This document shows positions 47,343 through 58,998 of a stretch of DNA of 64,000 bases, piece by piece; the stretch's first letter is position 1; the number at the start of each line of letters is the position of its first letter. Origin of the DNA: Terfezia claveryi (taxonomy: Eukaryota > Ascomycota > Pezizomycetes > Pezizales > Pezizaceae). Location of the stretch: the NCBI GenBank assembly GCA_015179025.1, contig WHUX01000001.1, positions 1,034,501 to 1,098,500 of the forward strand, given 5' to 3'. Below the pieces are notes generated by a model. It had not been told where the DNA came from. It did not search any database and saw nothing but the letters and a program-made list of their open reading frames with translations. Made by a program: the position numbers and the translations under genes.

Positions 47343-47828
47343 ATTGTGGGGAAAATTGGTTCATTTGAGTATGGATGGGGAAAATAGGATGGGTGGGATG
47401 GGATGGGATATATCGGTCTTCCTTTTTTCTTCTGGGTTAGGAAGGGGATTTGAAAATGGGAGATACTTCTAAATGGTCAGCATGGCAGTAAAAATAGAGG
47501 AATTGGTGCTCTACGGTGGGTGTGCAAGTACTGTGGATGTGCAAGTACTGTGGGTGTGGATGTGACTTACAGTGGCATCGAGGCTCGCGATGAGTCCCAA
47601 TTAATTCTAGATTCTAGTCGTAAGAAAACGCCTAAATATATTCAAGTTCTATCTATGAATTGAAAATGCCAGAGAAAAAACCCTTCCAAAAAACAAAAGT
47701 AACCCTTTGATATTATATATGCCCCTAAAACGGAATAAATGCAGTGCCTTCCAGCAAGATCTACATAAACACTCCACCCACGACTCCCACATTCTCCTTC
47801 ACCCACTCCCCACTCCCACACTCACTCC
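47343..47828. other. Convergent intergenic, ARC1-like and NBP35 trailers
   Basis: 486 bases between two stop codons. GGGATGGGATGGGAT-type tracts occur near 47385-47410, and a C-rich run of CTCCCCACTCCCACACTC type lies just before the NBP35 stop. No gene is seen. Confidence 0.6.
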
Positions 47829-48907
47829 TCACTCCTCCTCTATCCCCTCCTCCTCCCCAACAACCTTCCTCCTCACTTTCCCCACAATCTCTTCCAACGC
47901 CTTCACTGCCTGACTCTCCGGATACGCCTCAAACACACTCTCCCCATAGTCACACGCAACCCTGATCCTCGGGTCCAGAGGCACCCTTCCCAAAAACTCT
48001 ACTCCGAGACTCCTCGCCAGGCCCTCCCCTCCTCCAGTCGTCGCCGTAAAAATTTCACTCCTCGTATCGCAATTGGGGCATATAAACCCGCTCATATTCT
48101 CCACTATGCCCAGGACCTTCACCCCCGCCTTTCTACAAAAATCAAACTCCTTGCGTACATCGAGGAGCGAGACCTCTTGTGGTGTAGTAACTAGTATCGC
48201 TCCGTCAATGCCAGATTGTTTAAGGAGAGTGATGATGGATAAGTGCTCGTCTGAAGTGCCTGGGGGGGTGTCTATGATTAAGAAATCCAACTCTCCCCAA
48301 TCTACATCTCTAAGGAACTGTTTAATTAAGCCATTTTTCTTGGGCCCGCGCCAAATAACTGCGTCGTGCTGATTTGGAAGCATGAATTGGATACTCATGA
48401 CGCTGAGGTTATCGGAGACATAGACCGGGCTCAACCCCGAGGACGAGCTGTGGATTTTCTCGTGCTCTACGCCGAGCATTTTCGGGAGCGAAGGGCCGCA
48501 GATATCGATGTCCATGAGGCCAATTTGGTGGTACGGGTGTGTGAGGGAGAAGGACTGCGAGAGCAGCGTAGTGAAGGTGGATTTGCCGACGCCGCCTTTG
48601 CCGCTGAGAATTAGCAGTTTGTGGCGAATCTGTGAGAGCCGCGCTTGGATCGGGAGAAGGTCGGGGTCGGGGCCCTTGGGGGCGGTGGAGCAGATGGTTT
48701 GGTTGGGGCAGCCGGCGCAGGCGTCCTGTTTTTTTTAAAAAGGGTGGGTTAGTGCGGGGGTGGTATTGAGAGGGGGAGGAGGGGGCTTACCATCTTGCCG
48801 GCTTGTTTGCTGTCAGGGCCGGGACAGTGCTCGGGCTCAGGGGCGACGAGATCGGGCCCGGAGGCGGAGAAGGATGGCCCGGGAGGGATGTCGATTGTCG
48901 TCGGCAT
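47829..48907 (-). CDS. NBP35: Cytosolic Fe-S cluster assembly factor NBP35
   Basis: Exon 1 is 48907-48791 and exon 2 is 48725-47829 (65-nt intron, phase 0), giving 337 residues. The N-terminal ferredoxin-like motif is complete and exact: C28-x13-C42-x2-C45-x5-C51, within [14 protein letters not shown] and [12 protein letters not shown], which separates NBP35 from CFD1 (no such motif). The deviant Walker [11 protein letters not shown] and [12 protein letters not shown] mark the MRP/MinD-type NTPase. The C-terminal CPNC ([12 protein letters not shown]) is the bridging cluster ligand pair. With CFD1 it forms the scaffold on which 4Fe-4S clusters are built for cytosolic and nuclear proteins. The last residues are an acidic EEEGIEEE tail. 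Clients of this route include DNA polymerases and Rli1. Confidence 0.95.
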
Positions 48908-49039
48908 TGTGTGTGGTGGTCTCAGTGGAGTCAGGGAAGGGAACGTAGCTAGCTGTGCGATTCAGAATTCGAAGATGAATCTCGATGGCAGTACAGAGAA
49001 CGGAGTTGAATGTTCGTTAGTGGGGCAGAGCGCCCGTCA

Positions 49040-50185
49040 TCACCTGACCGCGCTACCTGTATACCCTATAAATCGAATCAGCCCTCTTCTGCGCAGAAAT
49101 AGCCGAACACGCTTTAACCGATTCATTATTACTCCACGAATAGCAGCCTGGTCGCTCCTGTTGGCTCCGGTCGAGCAGGAGCTCTATACGAGCTGCATAG
49201 TTGATAACGCGGAGGAACACAACAGATCTCCGCATACAGGGGAGCCTACACGTGTATCTACCCGCTGCCAGCCTAATGATCGAGAGGAGAGGAGAATAGT
49301 CATATATATAACTGTCAATAGTCTGTGGCAGGCATTTCTCTGTTGGAAGATGGTGTCAGATCTACTTCAGGGTAATTCCTTACTCAAGCATCTGTTTAAT
49401 ATATTCCCAACTTTGGAAAGTTTCTTATGTGACAGATTCCAAGGCGTATCTATTATCAGCAGCACAAGAAGCGTAGTGATACCATCCTTGTTGCAACAAA
49501 GCAGAAGTGAAAAGCACTGCCCTACCCTACCATTTCTATAATTAAGTGTTGTAGCACAAGTGCTGATACAGATGGCAAATGAAGCCAAAAGAGAGTTTGT
49601 TGGGAGTAGGCCTGATACCAAAAGCACCGACTCATGCAGTTGCAAAATCTTAAAGGGCACCTTCAGATGACAGCCATTCAATATTGCCTCCAATCATACA
49701 CTTCTCATATCAGGACACCTCAATATTCACCATCTCGAATATGCATCGATGCTAATAGTACCATACCCCCAACTATACCAGGAGCAAGCCGTTACTATAG
49801 AGGAAGATTGAACAAAATATAGCCTTCGGGATTCCAGTACGTTGGGAACACTTGAAAAGCCAACCGCTAAATATGAATACAATTTTCTTTCCCCCCACCC
49901 CCCAATGTATAAAAGGAAAGCGACTTGAGTGCATCCCATGATGGTACACTGTTCTACATCATTGGATTTCACGCCTTCGACCTCCTCCTCCTCCTCCTCT
50001 CTTTCTCTTCGTCCTGTTGAGGGTAACGTACTGTAACAGGGGTAGTTTCGACCTCTTGTACAGCACAGGCCCGAATAAGAAACCTTCTTTTTTCCTGTCT
50101 TAATTAGTGTGGAGAGTCCTAATTGTCCCATTATAAGGTAGCATGCCATATTCCCCTTCTTAAAGTGCGTCACCTGACCGCGCTA
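49040..50185. repeat. 16-bp exact direct repeat, copies 1.1 kb apart
   Basis: TCACCTGACCGCGCTA occurs at 49040-49055 and again at 50170-50185 in the same orientation in non-coding DNA. The two contexts differ outside the 16 bases. Confidence 0.7.
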
Positions 50186-50192
50186 TGTCCGT

Positions 50193-50296
50193 GTGCATAT
50201 ATACATGTATGCACTCTGTATGCATATATGCATGTATGTACATATGCATGCATGCACTCCGTATGTATGTACATATGCATGTATCTTAGCATGCAA
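50193..50296. repeat. Alternating purine-pyrimidine ATGCAT/GTATGTACATATG repeat cluster
   Basis: About 100 bases made of TGCATAT, GTATGTA and ATGCATG words; the 17-mer GTATGTACATATGCATG occurs at 50234-50250 and 50265-50281. The cluster is self-complementary in many registers, which makes both strands open but repetitive (Met-Tyr-Ala-Cys-His rich). It is not coding. Confidence 0.8.
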
Positions 50297-50635
50297 TATC
50301 TCGGCCCAATTTTCAACCCCGGTTCAATCACATGTAAATACCCCGGCGGCGCCCCCACGAGAACTGCAACTTTTTTTTTTGTTGAGGTTACATTGCCCCT
50401 GCAGATGTCTGAATACGGGCGACGCATAAACTTTCTGTAGATAGATCTCAATACGGCGATCTATCCGGTTGTTGTAATAAAGGAGGTCGTGTGTCAACTA
50501 GTCTCGATCAGACCCTCGTAGGTGTCAACTCCGGCCATCTCGCAATCCCGCATCTCGTCATATGCATCCAGGCATCACTCCGCTGATCAGATATCACATA
50601 TGTACTCTGTAAGGTATTCGATACGATATCTGTCC

Positions 50636-50661
50636 AAAAAAAAAAAAAGAAAGAAAGAAAG
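50636..50661. repeat. A13 run with (GAAA)3
   Basis: Thirteen A followed by three GAAA units; a simple-sequence tract in non-coding DNA. Confidence 0.9.
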
Positions 50662-53624
50662 ACTTTGGCAATCGCTGCCTTTTTCAAGCATCTGGCCTGC
50701 GTACCATATGCCAATTATAGAAAGCGTATACATAGATACATGTACATACGTCTGTGCCCCCAGAGTTACAGCAATTCCGCCCCTGCCCCTAGCTCGGAAG
50801 GCTCTTTTCTATATGCTTACCTTGGCTAAGTTCAAGTATACAATTCTTACATGTAACTCAAGAAGTAAGCATGAGCATAACAGTCGGGCATAAAGACTTT
50901 AATGCGAAACATATGGTACAAGTCACAGCTATAGCACACATAGTTATCCGTAGCGACAATATCGACAGGATTGCGAATCGGCGGGGCGTGGTAATACTGC
51001 CGTTGCTGGTGGCCGTCGTTGCTCGTTGCTAGTGGTCGTCGTTGGTTTAAAATTTTCCTAGGTCATGTACTTTTTGCCATAAACAGCTTGCGGGTCCTGG
51101 TCACAGCTCCTGCCGCAGCCACAGCGTGCTCGGTATCATTGACCATATTCCTAGAGAGGAGTTCGGGAAGGTAACGGTATGGAGGCTTCCGAATTCCAGA
51201 AGCATTAGAAGTTGAGCCCCTAGGGTGGAATTAGGCCTCGACAAGCAGAAAGCTTGGAAGGTATATATGAAAATAATTGGTGGTCGGTGTAGCTGAGCAT
51301 TCCACGACGACATCCTTGGTGATTAACTGCTCTCCTTTCTGGAAGCTCATCCTTTTCCCTACTTCTTTGCTGAACGGACAAGGCTGAGTGTTCAAATGAC
51401 CCCCACAGCCGAAGAAACGATGAGAGAATACAGGTAACCGAAGAAGAAAGTACGTTCCTCAAACAACACAATTCTTCAAGAAAACATCCACTCTCCTCAT
51501 GCTAGAAAAACTGGAGGGGTGACATAGTTACCGATCTAAGTACTTGAGGAAAACTACTATGGAACCTCTAGTTTACGCATTCAAAAGAAGAAAGTTGGGA
51601 AAAAAAAGAGGAGAGCAGATCCGAATAGCACGTCAAATTTACGACCTGATTACCGCAGACTAAAACTTTGCAAGAAACGTGACCTGAGCCCCCATCTTAA
51701 CTCAATTCGCAGCCATGGAGTAGAGCATCCTTTAAAGAATTTCTGCAGCCCGCACCGGTAAACTTGAGCTCACCTACATACCTTTGGCCACCTCCTTGAG
51801 GAATTGGGATCCGAAATACTTGTATGACAGCGTGCTATTCCTATTTGGGCAGTACTTTCCCGATTGGGTCTTTAGATGTAAGAGATGTTTCTAGAATCCC
51901 ATTGACCAAACTACCCAATGCATTGCTTTGGGAAGATGTGTTTATGCAGCCTGTTTCAGTTGGGGCTTGAATAGATCCCGAGGGTAACACCACCAGCTGT
52001 TCAAAGCCTGTTGAAGTGAGGCTTGAGCAACAATATCGTCCAGCGTTCCTTCTCCCATTCCCACCTGACTGCAGTAGATTGGTCACTAAAGCCTTCACCT
52101 GTAGTGATTGCAAAAAAAAAAATCTCATCCCGGCCTTGAAAGGGGGTTGGATTTGCATGCATAGATTCGAAACGTTGCACAGGGTCTATAGTTTCTGCAC
52201 AATTCCGCACCGACTCCGAGCATAGTGTTTCCAAGTGGTGGAGGGGTTGGAGCCGTCCCTTTTGTACAAGGTCCCTTCAAGGCACCTTACTAACCTTATT
52301 TCTGATAGTAGCAAGGCGGATTGTGTAAGAGAGAGGAAACGGAGGACACCTGAGTTTGCGTATTCCTAGAAAATACAGTTTAATATTGTGATTGAGGAGT
52401 ATACGGTAGTTCAGATTGCATCGATACTCCGGATCAACATCAGGGACTATATGATCGAAAGCATAGGTCCAAAGGTACTCCGGCACGAGACTGAAGTACT
52501 CCAATAGCTTGCTGTATCAAGCAGACACCCCAATCCCTTGGCTCATTTATGATTAGTTGCCATGAGCTGAGGATAATGTCCAGCACGATCACGAAGGTGC
52601 ACGCTGGTGATCTTGCATATTTGCCTTTGCTGGGAGTCATGCAGCAAGACAGGTTCGATGTTTCAGAGATGTACCGGTATGTTATCAATCAAACTTGGGG
52701 TTATCATGCGGAGTCTCGTACATATGACCTCGTTGAAGTAAATCGTGAGGCTGCAAGCACTGCATGTAATTGAATGACTTCTATCGATGCCAGAGGCTAA
52801 CCAGACTGGGAATGATGTCAAATACATATCATAGGCTAGGCTGCATAAGTCACGAGACTGCCCGGCGTCGAAGAGCTCTCTGTAGGTAGGTAGTTATCCC
52901 CCTGCATTCCATCTCCTGTTTTCCATCTGTATGTATCACATCAAGTAAGTTAAAAAAATAATTCGCCCTGCATTTCCGCATACGATACGATGCATGTCCT
53001 CCCCCAGGACTTCTACCGGTCCTTCCCCTTCCGCTTTTCCACACCTCGCCTAGTAGCCTCGCTACTATCGCCCGAAAATTGAATATCTGGGCCAAGTAGC
53101 GTTGAGACTTGTTCATAATGTAGAGCTTCAAAGGCGACCTTGTTTCGTCATAGTGTCACCCAGGCTTACTGTAGTGTCAACAGGGTACCCTCTACCCTCT
53201 ACCTACGGTACCCAGTACTGTTCTTCGAACTCTTCCACCTCCGCCCGTTTCTCTAGACCATTCCCGTACTGCTACCGGCTCTTGAATACCTACGATTTCC
53301 AGCGAGCCGCACACGACTGCCTGGGCTACTTATATTAGGATCCTTCTCGACTCGGCTCTCTGTTTTGGGGTGTGCAAGGCCGCTTTTTTTCTTTTTCGCT
53401 ACTTAGGTGTTGGTGCATGTGGACACATATTGGCTTGATCCTCCTGCTACCTGCTATTGACATCTGTTATCTTCTTTCAGTATTTAATACCTCTCGCTGT
53501 TGTAGCATCTAGAGGTGGTCGCCAGTTACGCTTGGAGAAAGTTTTCTTCGATTGGCTGCCTAGCTTCGTTAAGAGTTACATTTTCGGCAGTTCGGTGATT
53601 CGCACCAGCATCTGACGAACAATT

Positions 53625-56600
53625 ATGGCAGGGCCAGAGACTGAGCCTGCGACTGAAGAGTTGAGGAATAGGTCGAAGAAGTTGAAGATAGACAAGGTGG
53701 ATACGTTAGCGAGCGAGAATGCGGACTTGGGGTCAGAAGAGCAAGCAAAGTCGTCGAGGAAAACATACGGCAGGACGCCGGAGGGAAGAGGTATGCTTGC
53801 AAAGTCCACAGGGTTCTTTACCTTTACCATATCGGTAACCGTTGTTTATGGTATTCGGTGCAGCTAATACTGGAGTGCTGGAATTACAGTCTTTGTGGTC
53901 CCACAGACACATGATATGGTATCGACATTATTATCACCCACAGCACCAAAAAACGCATCAGACTTCGTCGTCCTCGGAATCATAGCCCTCCACATCATCG
54001 CTCTATTCGCCCTCCCCATATCCACCATCCGAGTCAATGTCCTCCTCTTCGCATTTCTCTTCTGGCGCGCAGCTTATAACCTTGGAATCGGTATCCTTCT
54101 CCACTCGCAATCAAACCACAAGGCCCTCGTCTACTGGGCACGGAAATCCGGAATCTTCAGCACTGAAAAAAAACATCCGCTGTACAATGTGATCAAGAGG
54201 GAATTGACTGCAAAGATTCATGACAAGGATTATGATTTTGATACTGCACCAGTGGAGTTTAATACCTGGTTGGTCTTCAGGAGATTGGTGGATCTAATCC
54301 TCATGTGTGACTTTGTGAGCTACTCTCTATTTGCGATTGCTTGTATGAGAGTGCCGGAGGATGAATCGTGGGCTATGGGATTGGGAAGGTGGTTGGGTGG
54401 GTTTGCTTTGATTGCGTTCAATTTGTGGGTCAAATTGGACGCTCATCGGGTCGTTAAGGATTATGCTTGGTGTAAGTACCTCCAAGTTCCTGAATGGATG
54501 TAGCTAATTCTTTATTATGTGCAGACTGGGGAGATTTTTTCTTTCTCATAGACCAGAACCTCACATTCGATGGTGTCTTTGAGATGGCCCCTCATCCAAT
54601 GTACTCTGTCGGATATGCTGGTTACTATGTTCGTGTCTTCTCTTTTGGCATTTGCTTTGCTCAACGCTGACATTCTGTCATCAGGGCTTGTCGCTCATCT
54701 CGGCAAGCTACACTGTACTTTTCGTTTCCTTGTTGGCTCATGCAGCGCAATTCGCGTTCTTGACTGTCGTGGAGAACCCCCGTGAGGCCCCCTTTCCTTC
54801 CCCCCCAAAAAAAAAAAATCAGCGGACCGAGTTATTATGAAATATCAGCTAATATCACTTATTAGACATTGACAAAACTTACAATACCCCGCCCCCAAGG
54901 CACCGCCGTACCACCAACGAAACCAGTACTAGACCTGGCTCCTCCGACAGCTCCACCCGCCCAATGTCCCCCGCCTCAATCAACACAATTCTGAACTCCC
55001 CTGTTGTAGACGATGAACTCCCCCCAAAGATCCGCCCATTGATTGGCGAGCTTGACCTCTTCCGGCAAACTGACCTCTCCACTTGCCTACTCCTCATGTA
55101 TATGATACTACTTACCATCCTTACCCCAGAGACACCAATGGCTAAGGCTATGTTTGTACTGCATGCTGCTGCGTGGAGGCTTTGGCATACCGCGGGGATT
55201 GGATCCGTGCTTAGCTCGCAGAGTAGGACTAAGGGATGGGTTAGACATTTTGTCAAGGTCGGTGAAGGGAGGATCGAGGCGTGGAAGGAGTGGAGGGGTA
55301 TTTATCACATCAGCTTGGTGGGGTGCTGGGCGAGTTTCTTTATGGCTGGGTGGAAGTGCTATAGTGTACCTGAGTATTGGGGATATGGTACTGGGTTTGC
55401 GTTGTTGACCCACACGGTTGGTGCGGTGAGTCCAATTCCCCTTTTCCCAGGAACTGTAGTGAGAGCTGGAACTGACTCCTAAAACAGCTTCTAATCGCCC
55501 TCCAAGCTTGGACTGCCTCCTCCATTTACGAGTCCCTCGGCGAATTCGGCTGGTTCTACGGCGACTTCTTCTTCGACCAACAGCCCAAACTAACTTACTC
55601 CGGCATCTACCGCTACCTCAACAACCCCGAGCGCCTCATTGGGTGCGCCGCCCTCTGGGGAATGGTCCTCGTTACCTCCTCCGCGCCCATCCTTCTCCTG
55701 GCAATATTTTCGCACGTCTGCACTCTCCTATTTATCCAACTCGTCGAACGCCCTCACATGGAGAAACTGTACGGCAAGGAACTCCGCCGGGAATCTGGCC
55801 TCGTTAAGACTATCAAGCGGGCCTTCCCGCCCCCAGTTATGCAATCCGTCGGAAGGCTCGAGGAGCGTGTGGATAAAGTCCTCGCTGAGACTAGGGGAGC
55901 CGTGGAAGACTTCCTCATCCAAGTCGGCCCAAAGTTCGAACAGGGCGTGGTTGGGTTCGTCAAGGACACAAAATTCATGTTTAGCCAGTATCCTGCGAAG
56001 CTTAGTATCACACGCTTAGCAGACGACTTGAAGGACTATGACGTCAGCCTGTATAAACTCCATATCCTTAACGCTCAACAGAAAATACCGGCGTCGATAC
56101 CCGTTGACCCTGCCACAGGAAAGGCCAGAGGGCAGGAATCGGGGTATAAATCCTTAGTTGTCAACTACGGTGAGTCAATCCACGTGGAATGGACTGCCGC
56201 AAAGAATCATTCAAAGGAGGACTGGATTGGGCTCTACCGTATCGCGGATAATGCCTCCCGGGAGGTTACAAAAATCGCTAGCATGGGCAGGTGGGTCGCG
56301 TGTTGCAAGGATCAATATGAAACCGAGCAAGCAGATGTGGGTTGTCTTACGCAGGATATCCCCGCTGTAAACGACGACGGGGAGGAGGTAGTCACGGGCA
56401 AAGTCGTTTTCGGCGGGGATAAGACGTTCTGGGTAGAGGGGAGCTATGAATTCAGATATCACCATGGCGGGAAACACTCTGTCATGGCCATCTCCCTTCC
56501 CTTCGAGATCGTAGTCCCAAAACCACAAAGCCTCCCGGCGCCGTCGGACCATGAGGATACGCAGGTGTGCTGGACGGATGAGGCGGTTATGCGCGGGGTA

Positions 56601-57060
56601 GAGGAGCATCTGCTTTACTTGGTGAGGAACTGCTTTGATAGAGATGAGGAAAAGGGCGCACCGGAGGATGTGGAGGAAGAGTTTATACTCTCCCCTGGGG
56701 GAGGTAGGGACGTGGAGAAGTACGCCAATAGAGTGGTATATGCAGTGAAGGAGGCATTTGGGGTGGATTTTGCGATGGAGGTGGTGAGTGCGGATGGGAA
56801 TGTGAAGAGGTTGGCGTGGAGGATTTGTCATGCGAAGAAGGTACTGGTAAGTAGACATTATCCGAGGAGATAGGCGGGTGGGGAGGCGCTAGACCTTTTT
56901 TTATATCCGTTAAGGGGGGGGTGGTTCTTTGCGTGAAGATGATGCTAATTCATAGAAATTTGCTGCGCGGCGTGCGTGCGTTGGTGTTTGTTTTGGCTTC
57001 TAGGCTCCGTTTAGTTTGTCTTCTACGTCTGAGAATAAGTCCGGTAACGTCAGGTATTAA
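53625..57060 (+). CDS. CHO2: Phosphatidylethanolamine N-methyltransferase CHO2
   Basis: Seven exons: 53625-53790, 53890-54471, 54525-54628, 54685-54781, 54866-55425, 55488-56846, 57004-57060, giving 974 residues, normal for CHO2. Exon 2 begins [14 protein letters not shown] and contains several hydrophobic membrane segments ([17 protein letters not shown], a [17 protein letters not shown] segment). The methyltransferase-type motif [18 protein letters not shown] is rejoined across intron 3. A second such unit lies in exons 5-6 ([18 protein letters not shown]), fitting the two-domain fungal enzyme. A soluble C-terminal domain ([26 protein letters not shown]) follows. The enzyme does the first SAM-dependent methylation of phosphatidylethanolamine toward phosphatidylcholine in the ER membrane. 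I placed a 157-nt final intron so that RICHAKKVL continues as [12 protein letters not shown], as the family does; without it the frame ends at 56873 after VSRHYPRR. Convergent with REX4. Confidence 0.93.
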
Positions 57061-57506
57061 GTGCGTGAGTTAATTTTGGGTTGCGTCTGGGTTGGTGGGT
57101 ATTGGGAGAGGTGGAGGTGAAGATGGAGGTGAAGGTAAAGGTGAACCTCAGGTGGAGGTGGGGTTGAGGTAAGTTTATGATATTCCTTACAGGGAGGGGG
57201 GGAGGTGTTCAAGGTGATGAAACTGTAGATAGATTGAAACTTTCTGTTTTTTGGGGGGATTTTGGCTTTTATATCTTTTGTTTTATGATTCGGGTAGGAG
57301 AGGGTTCCTATAGTTTTATGATAAGAATGAATGGATGAGTAGTGTGATTAAACATGTGTCACAAGTACAATGTGAGATGGATCTCATGTTTATAGTTGGG
57401 GTATGATAAGTACAGGAATAGAAAATAGAAATACACGCTCCGTCTAGTGAAAGATCTGCCAGTAAATATATCTAACCCTTCATCAATGCACCAACTATTT
57501 ATTCTC
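57061..57506. other. Convergent intergenic, CHO2 and REX4 trailers
   Basis: 446 bases between stop codons. A GGAGGTGAAGATGGAGGTGAAGG-type purine-rich tract of imperfect repeats lies at about 57110-57165. No gene is seen. Confidence 0.6.
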
Positions 57507-58998
57507 TCACTTATACTTCCTCTTCCTCTTCTTCTTCTTACTCCTATTCCTCTTCTTCCGTCCCCCACTTTTTTTCCCTTTCTCCCCCTTCCCATCCTCC
57601 TCATCTTCATCATTATCCTCCTCATCACTGTCCCCCTCCCCTTCCCCATCGTCCTCCTCCGCCTCCTGTACTCCCACCACCCCAACAACTACCCTTGGCG
57701 CCTCCACCTCGGGCCTCCTCCTCCCATAAACCCTAACATTCTCCTCCTCAAACTCCCTCCTGAACCTCCGATAAACCAACATACACGCTCTCGCATCCAC
57801 AACACTGCTATGCTCCCCCCCCTGAATTTCGACCCCAAGCACCTCCTTACTCAACCTTCTCAGAGCGGGGGTCCTCCCATTCCCATATATCTTCCTCAAA
57901 ATCTCCAGCTGGCTTGTATCCCTAACATCCCGCCTTGGGTGTTTTAGATTCAGTGCTTTTAAATCATTGTGCAGGGCATGCCCGATTAGGATACGCCCCC
58001 TGAGGAGGGTTTGTACTTGTTCGCGTGCGGTAGAGAACGGAATTGCGTTCGCCATATCCGAGGGCCTGACGCCAGAAATGGGAGTCCGCCAGTCGGTGAC
58101 GGGGGAGACGGGGAGGACGAAGATGTCGAGGATAGGGAGGCCAAGGTAGTTTACGATGGAGACGCGAGCGAGTTGGCTGAGTTCGTGAGGGGGCGGGGGG
58201 CCGCACCCTACCATTTCGCAGTCAAGAGAGAGGTATTTGCCGAGGGTGACCGCGCCGCGGGGTGTGTGGGGAATTGTGGGGGTAAGGGAAGTGATGGTGG
58301 ATGTGGTGGTTTTAGTGGTTGTCGTAGTGGAGGACAGGGTGGTAGTGGTGGCTGTGATGGCTGTAGGAGGTACTGGTTTGGATTTTATGTCTATCCCATA
58401 TGCGCGGGCGAGGTCCTCCGGGGAGAGGTCATTGTCTTCAGCAAACGCAGCCAATGCGGACGGAGTTAGTGATTCTGATTTTGCCTTCCCCTTGATGAGG
58501 CCGGCAGGTGTCTCATCATCGTCTACCACCTGTTCTGGCATTTTCCCTTTCTTCTTGGTGAGAGTGCTGGTGCTGGTGGTGGGTGAACTGGAATTCTGTT
58601 TCTGTGATACAAGGCCGTTGTGCCTGATCTTTACATTGCCCGAAATCTCACCCGCTTTCCGCTTCTTCCCTCCCATGGCCACAGGCTGTGTCTCTTGGTC
58701 TTTGCTTTTACCCTTGTCCCTCTGCTTGTCCCTCTGGAGATATTCCTTCTCCCTACTGCGACAAATGTGAGCCAATTGCACATCTCACACTCTCACACTC
58801 ACAACTCCCAAACTCACCTTCCAACAAGCTTCTCCCCCACCCCTTCCTCCCGCTTAATCCGAGCCCTGTCTACCCCGACCTCCTTCTTCGAATTCACCTT
58901 CAAACTCTCTTGTAGTCGCTTCCAGTTGCTGGATAGAGATGACGGAGGGGGGAGGACGACAGGCAAGCGTTGTCTTCGCGGGGAGGTGTTGTTCCCAT
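57507..58998 (-). CDS. REX4: RNA exonuclease 4 (REX4), DEDDh family, 5' end uncertain
   Basis: Exon 2 (58755-57507) encodes the DEDDh exonuclease: LSLDCEMVGCG (ExoI, D and E), GHALHNDLKAL (ExoII) and HSSVVDARACMLVYR (ExoIII, H and D). A Lys/Arg-rich nucleolar-type tail (RKKRNRSKKKKRKRKYK) closes the protein. Exon 1 ends at 58818 (62-nt intron) and encodes the family's start region SSLSSNWKRLQESL. That frame has no ATG upstream. The nearest good start, ATG at 58998 in a sound context (CGCAATGG), is in another frame. The two join if the run of six G (+ strand, 58947-58952) had one more base, giving 476 residues. An intron across it would be only 32 nt. So the 5' end holds either a one-base sequence error or mutation, or an unseen upstream exon. 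REX4 acts in pre-rRNA (ITS1) processing. The catalytic assignment is firm; the start is not. Confidence 0.85.

Larger units (their letters stand above)
48908..53624. other. Gene-poor region between NBP35 and CHO2
   Basis: 4.7 kb without a supportable gene; it must hold the divergent promoters at its two ends. A 16-bp exact direct repeat (TCACCTGACCGCGCTA) lies at 49040-49055 and 50170-50185. A cluster of ATGCAT/GTATGTACATATG repeats lies at 50193-50296, and an A13 run followed by (GAAA)3 at 50636-50661. A lone AACCAGACT core is at 52799-52807. A 248-codon frame over 48795-49541 begins antisense to NBP35 exon 1 and has no domain. Confidence 0.55.

Noticed and set aside
48795..49541. 248-codon open frame on the + strand
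   Set aside because: It begins antisense to NBP35 exon 1, has no domain and a composition typical of translated non-coding DNA.
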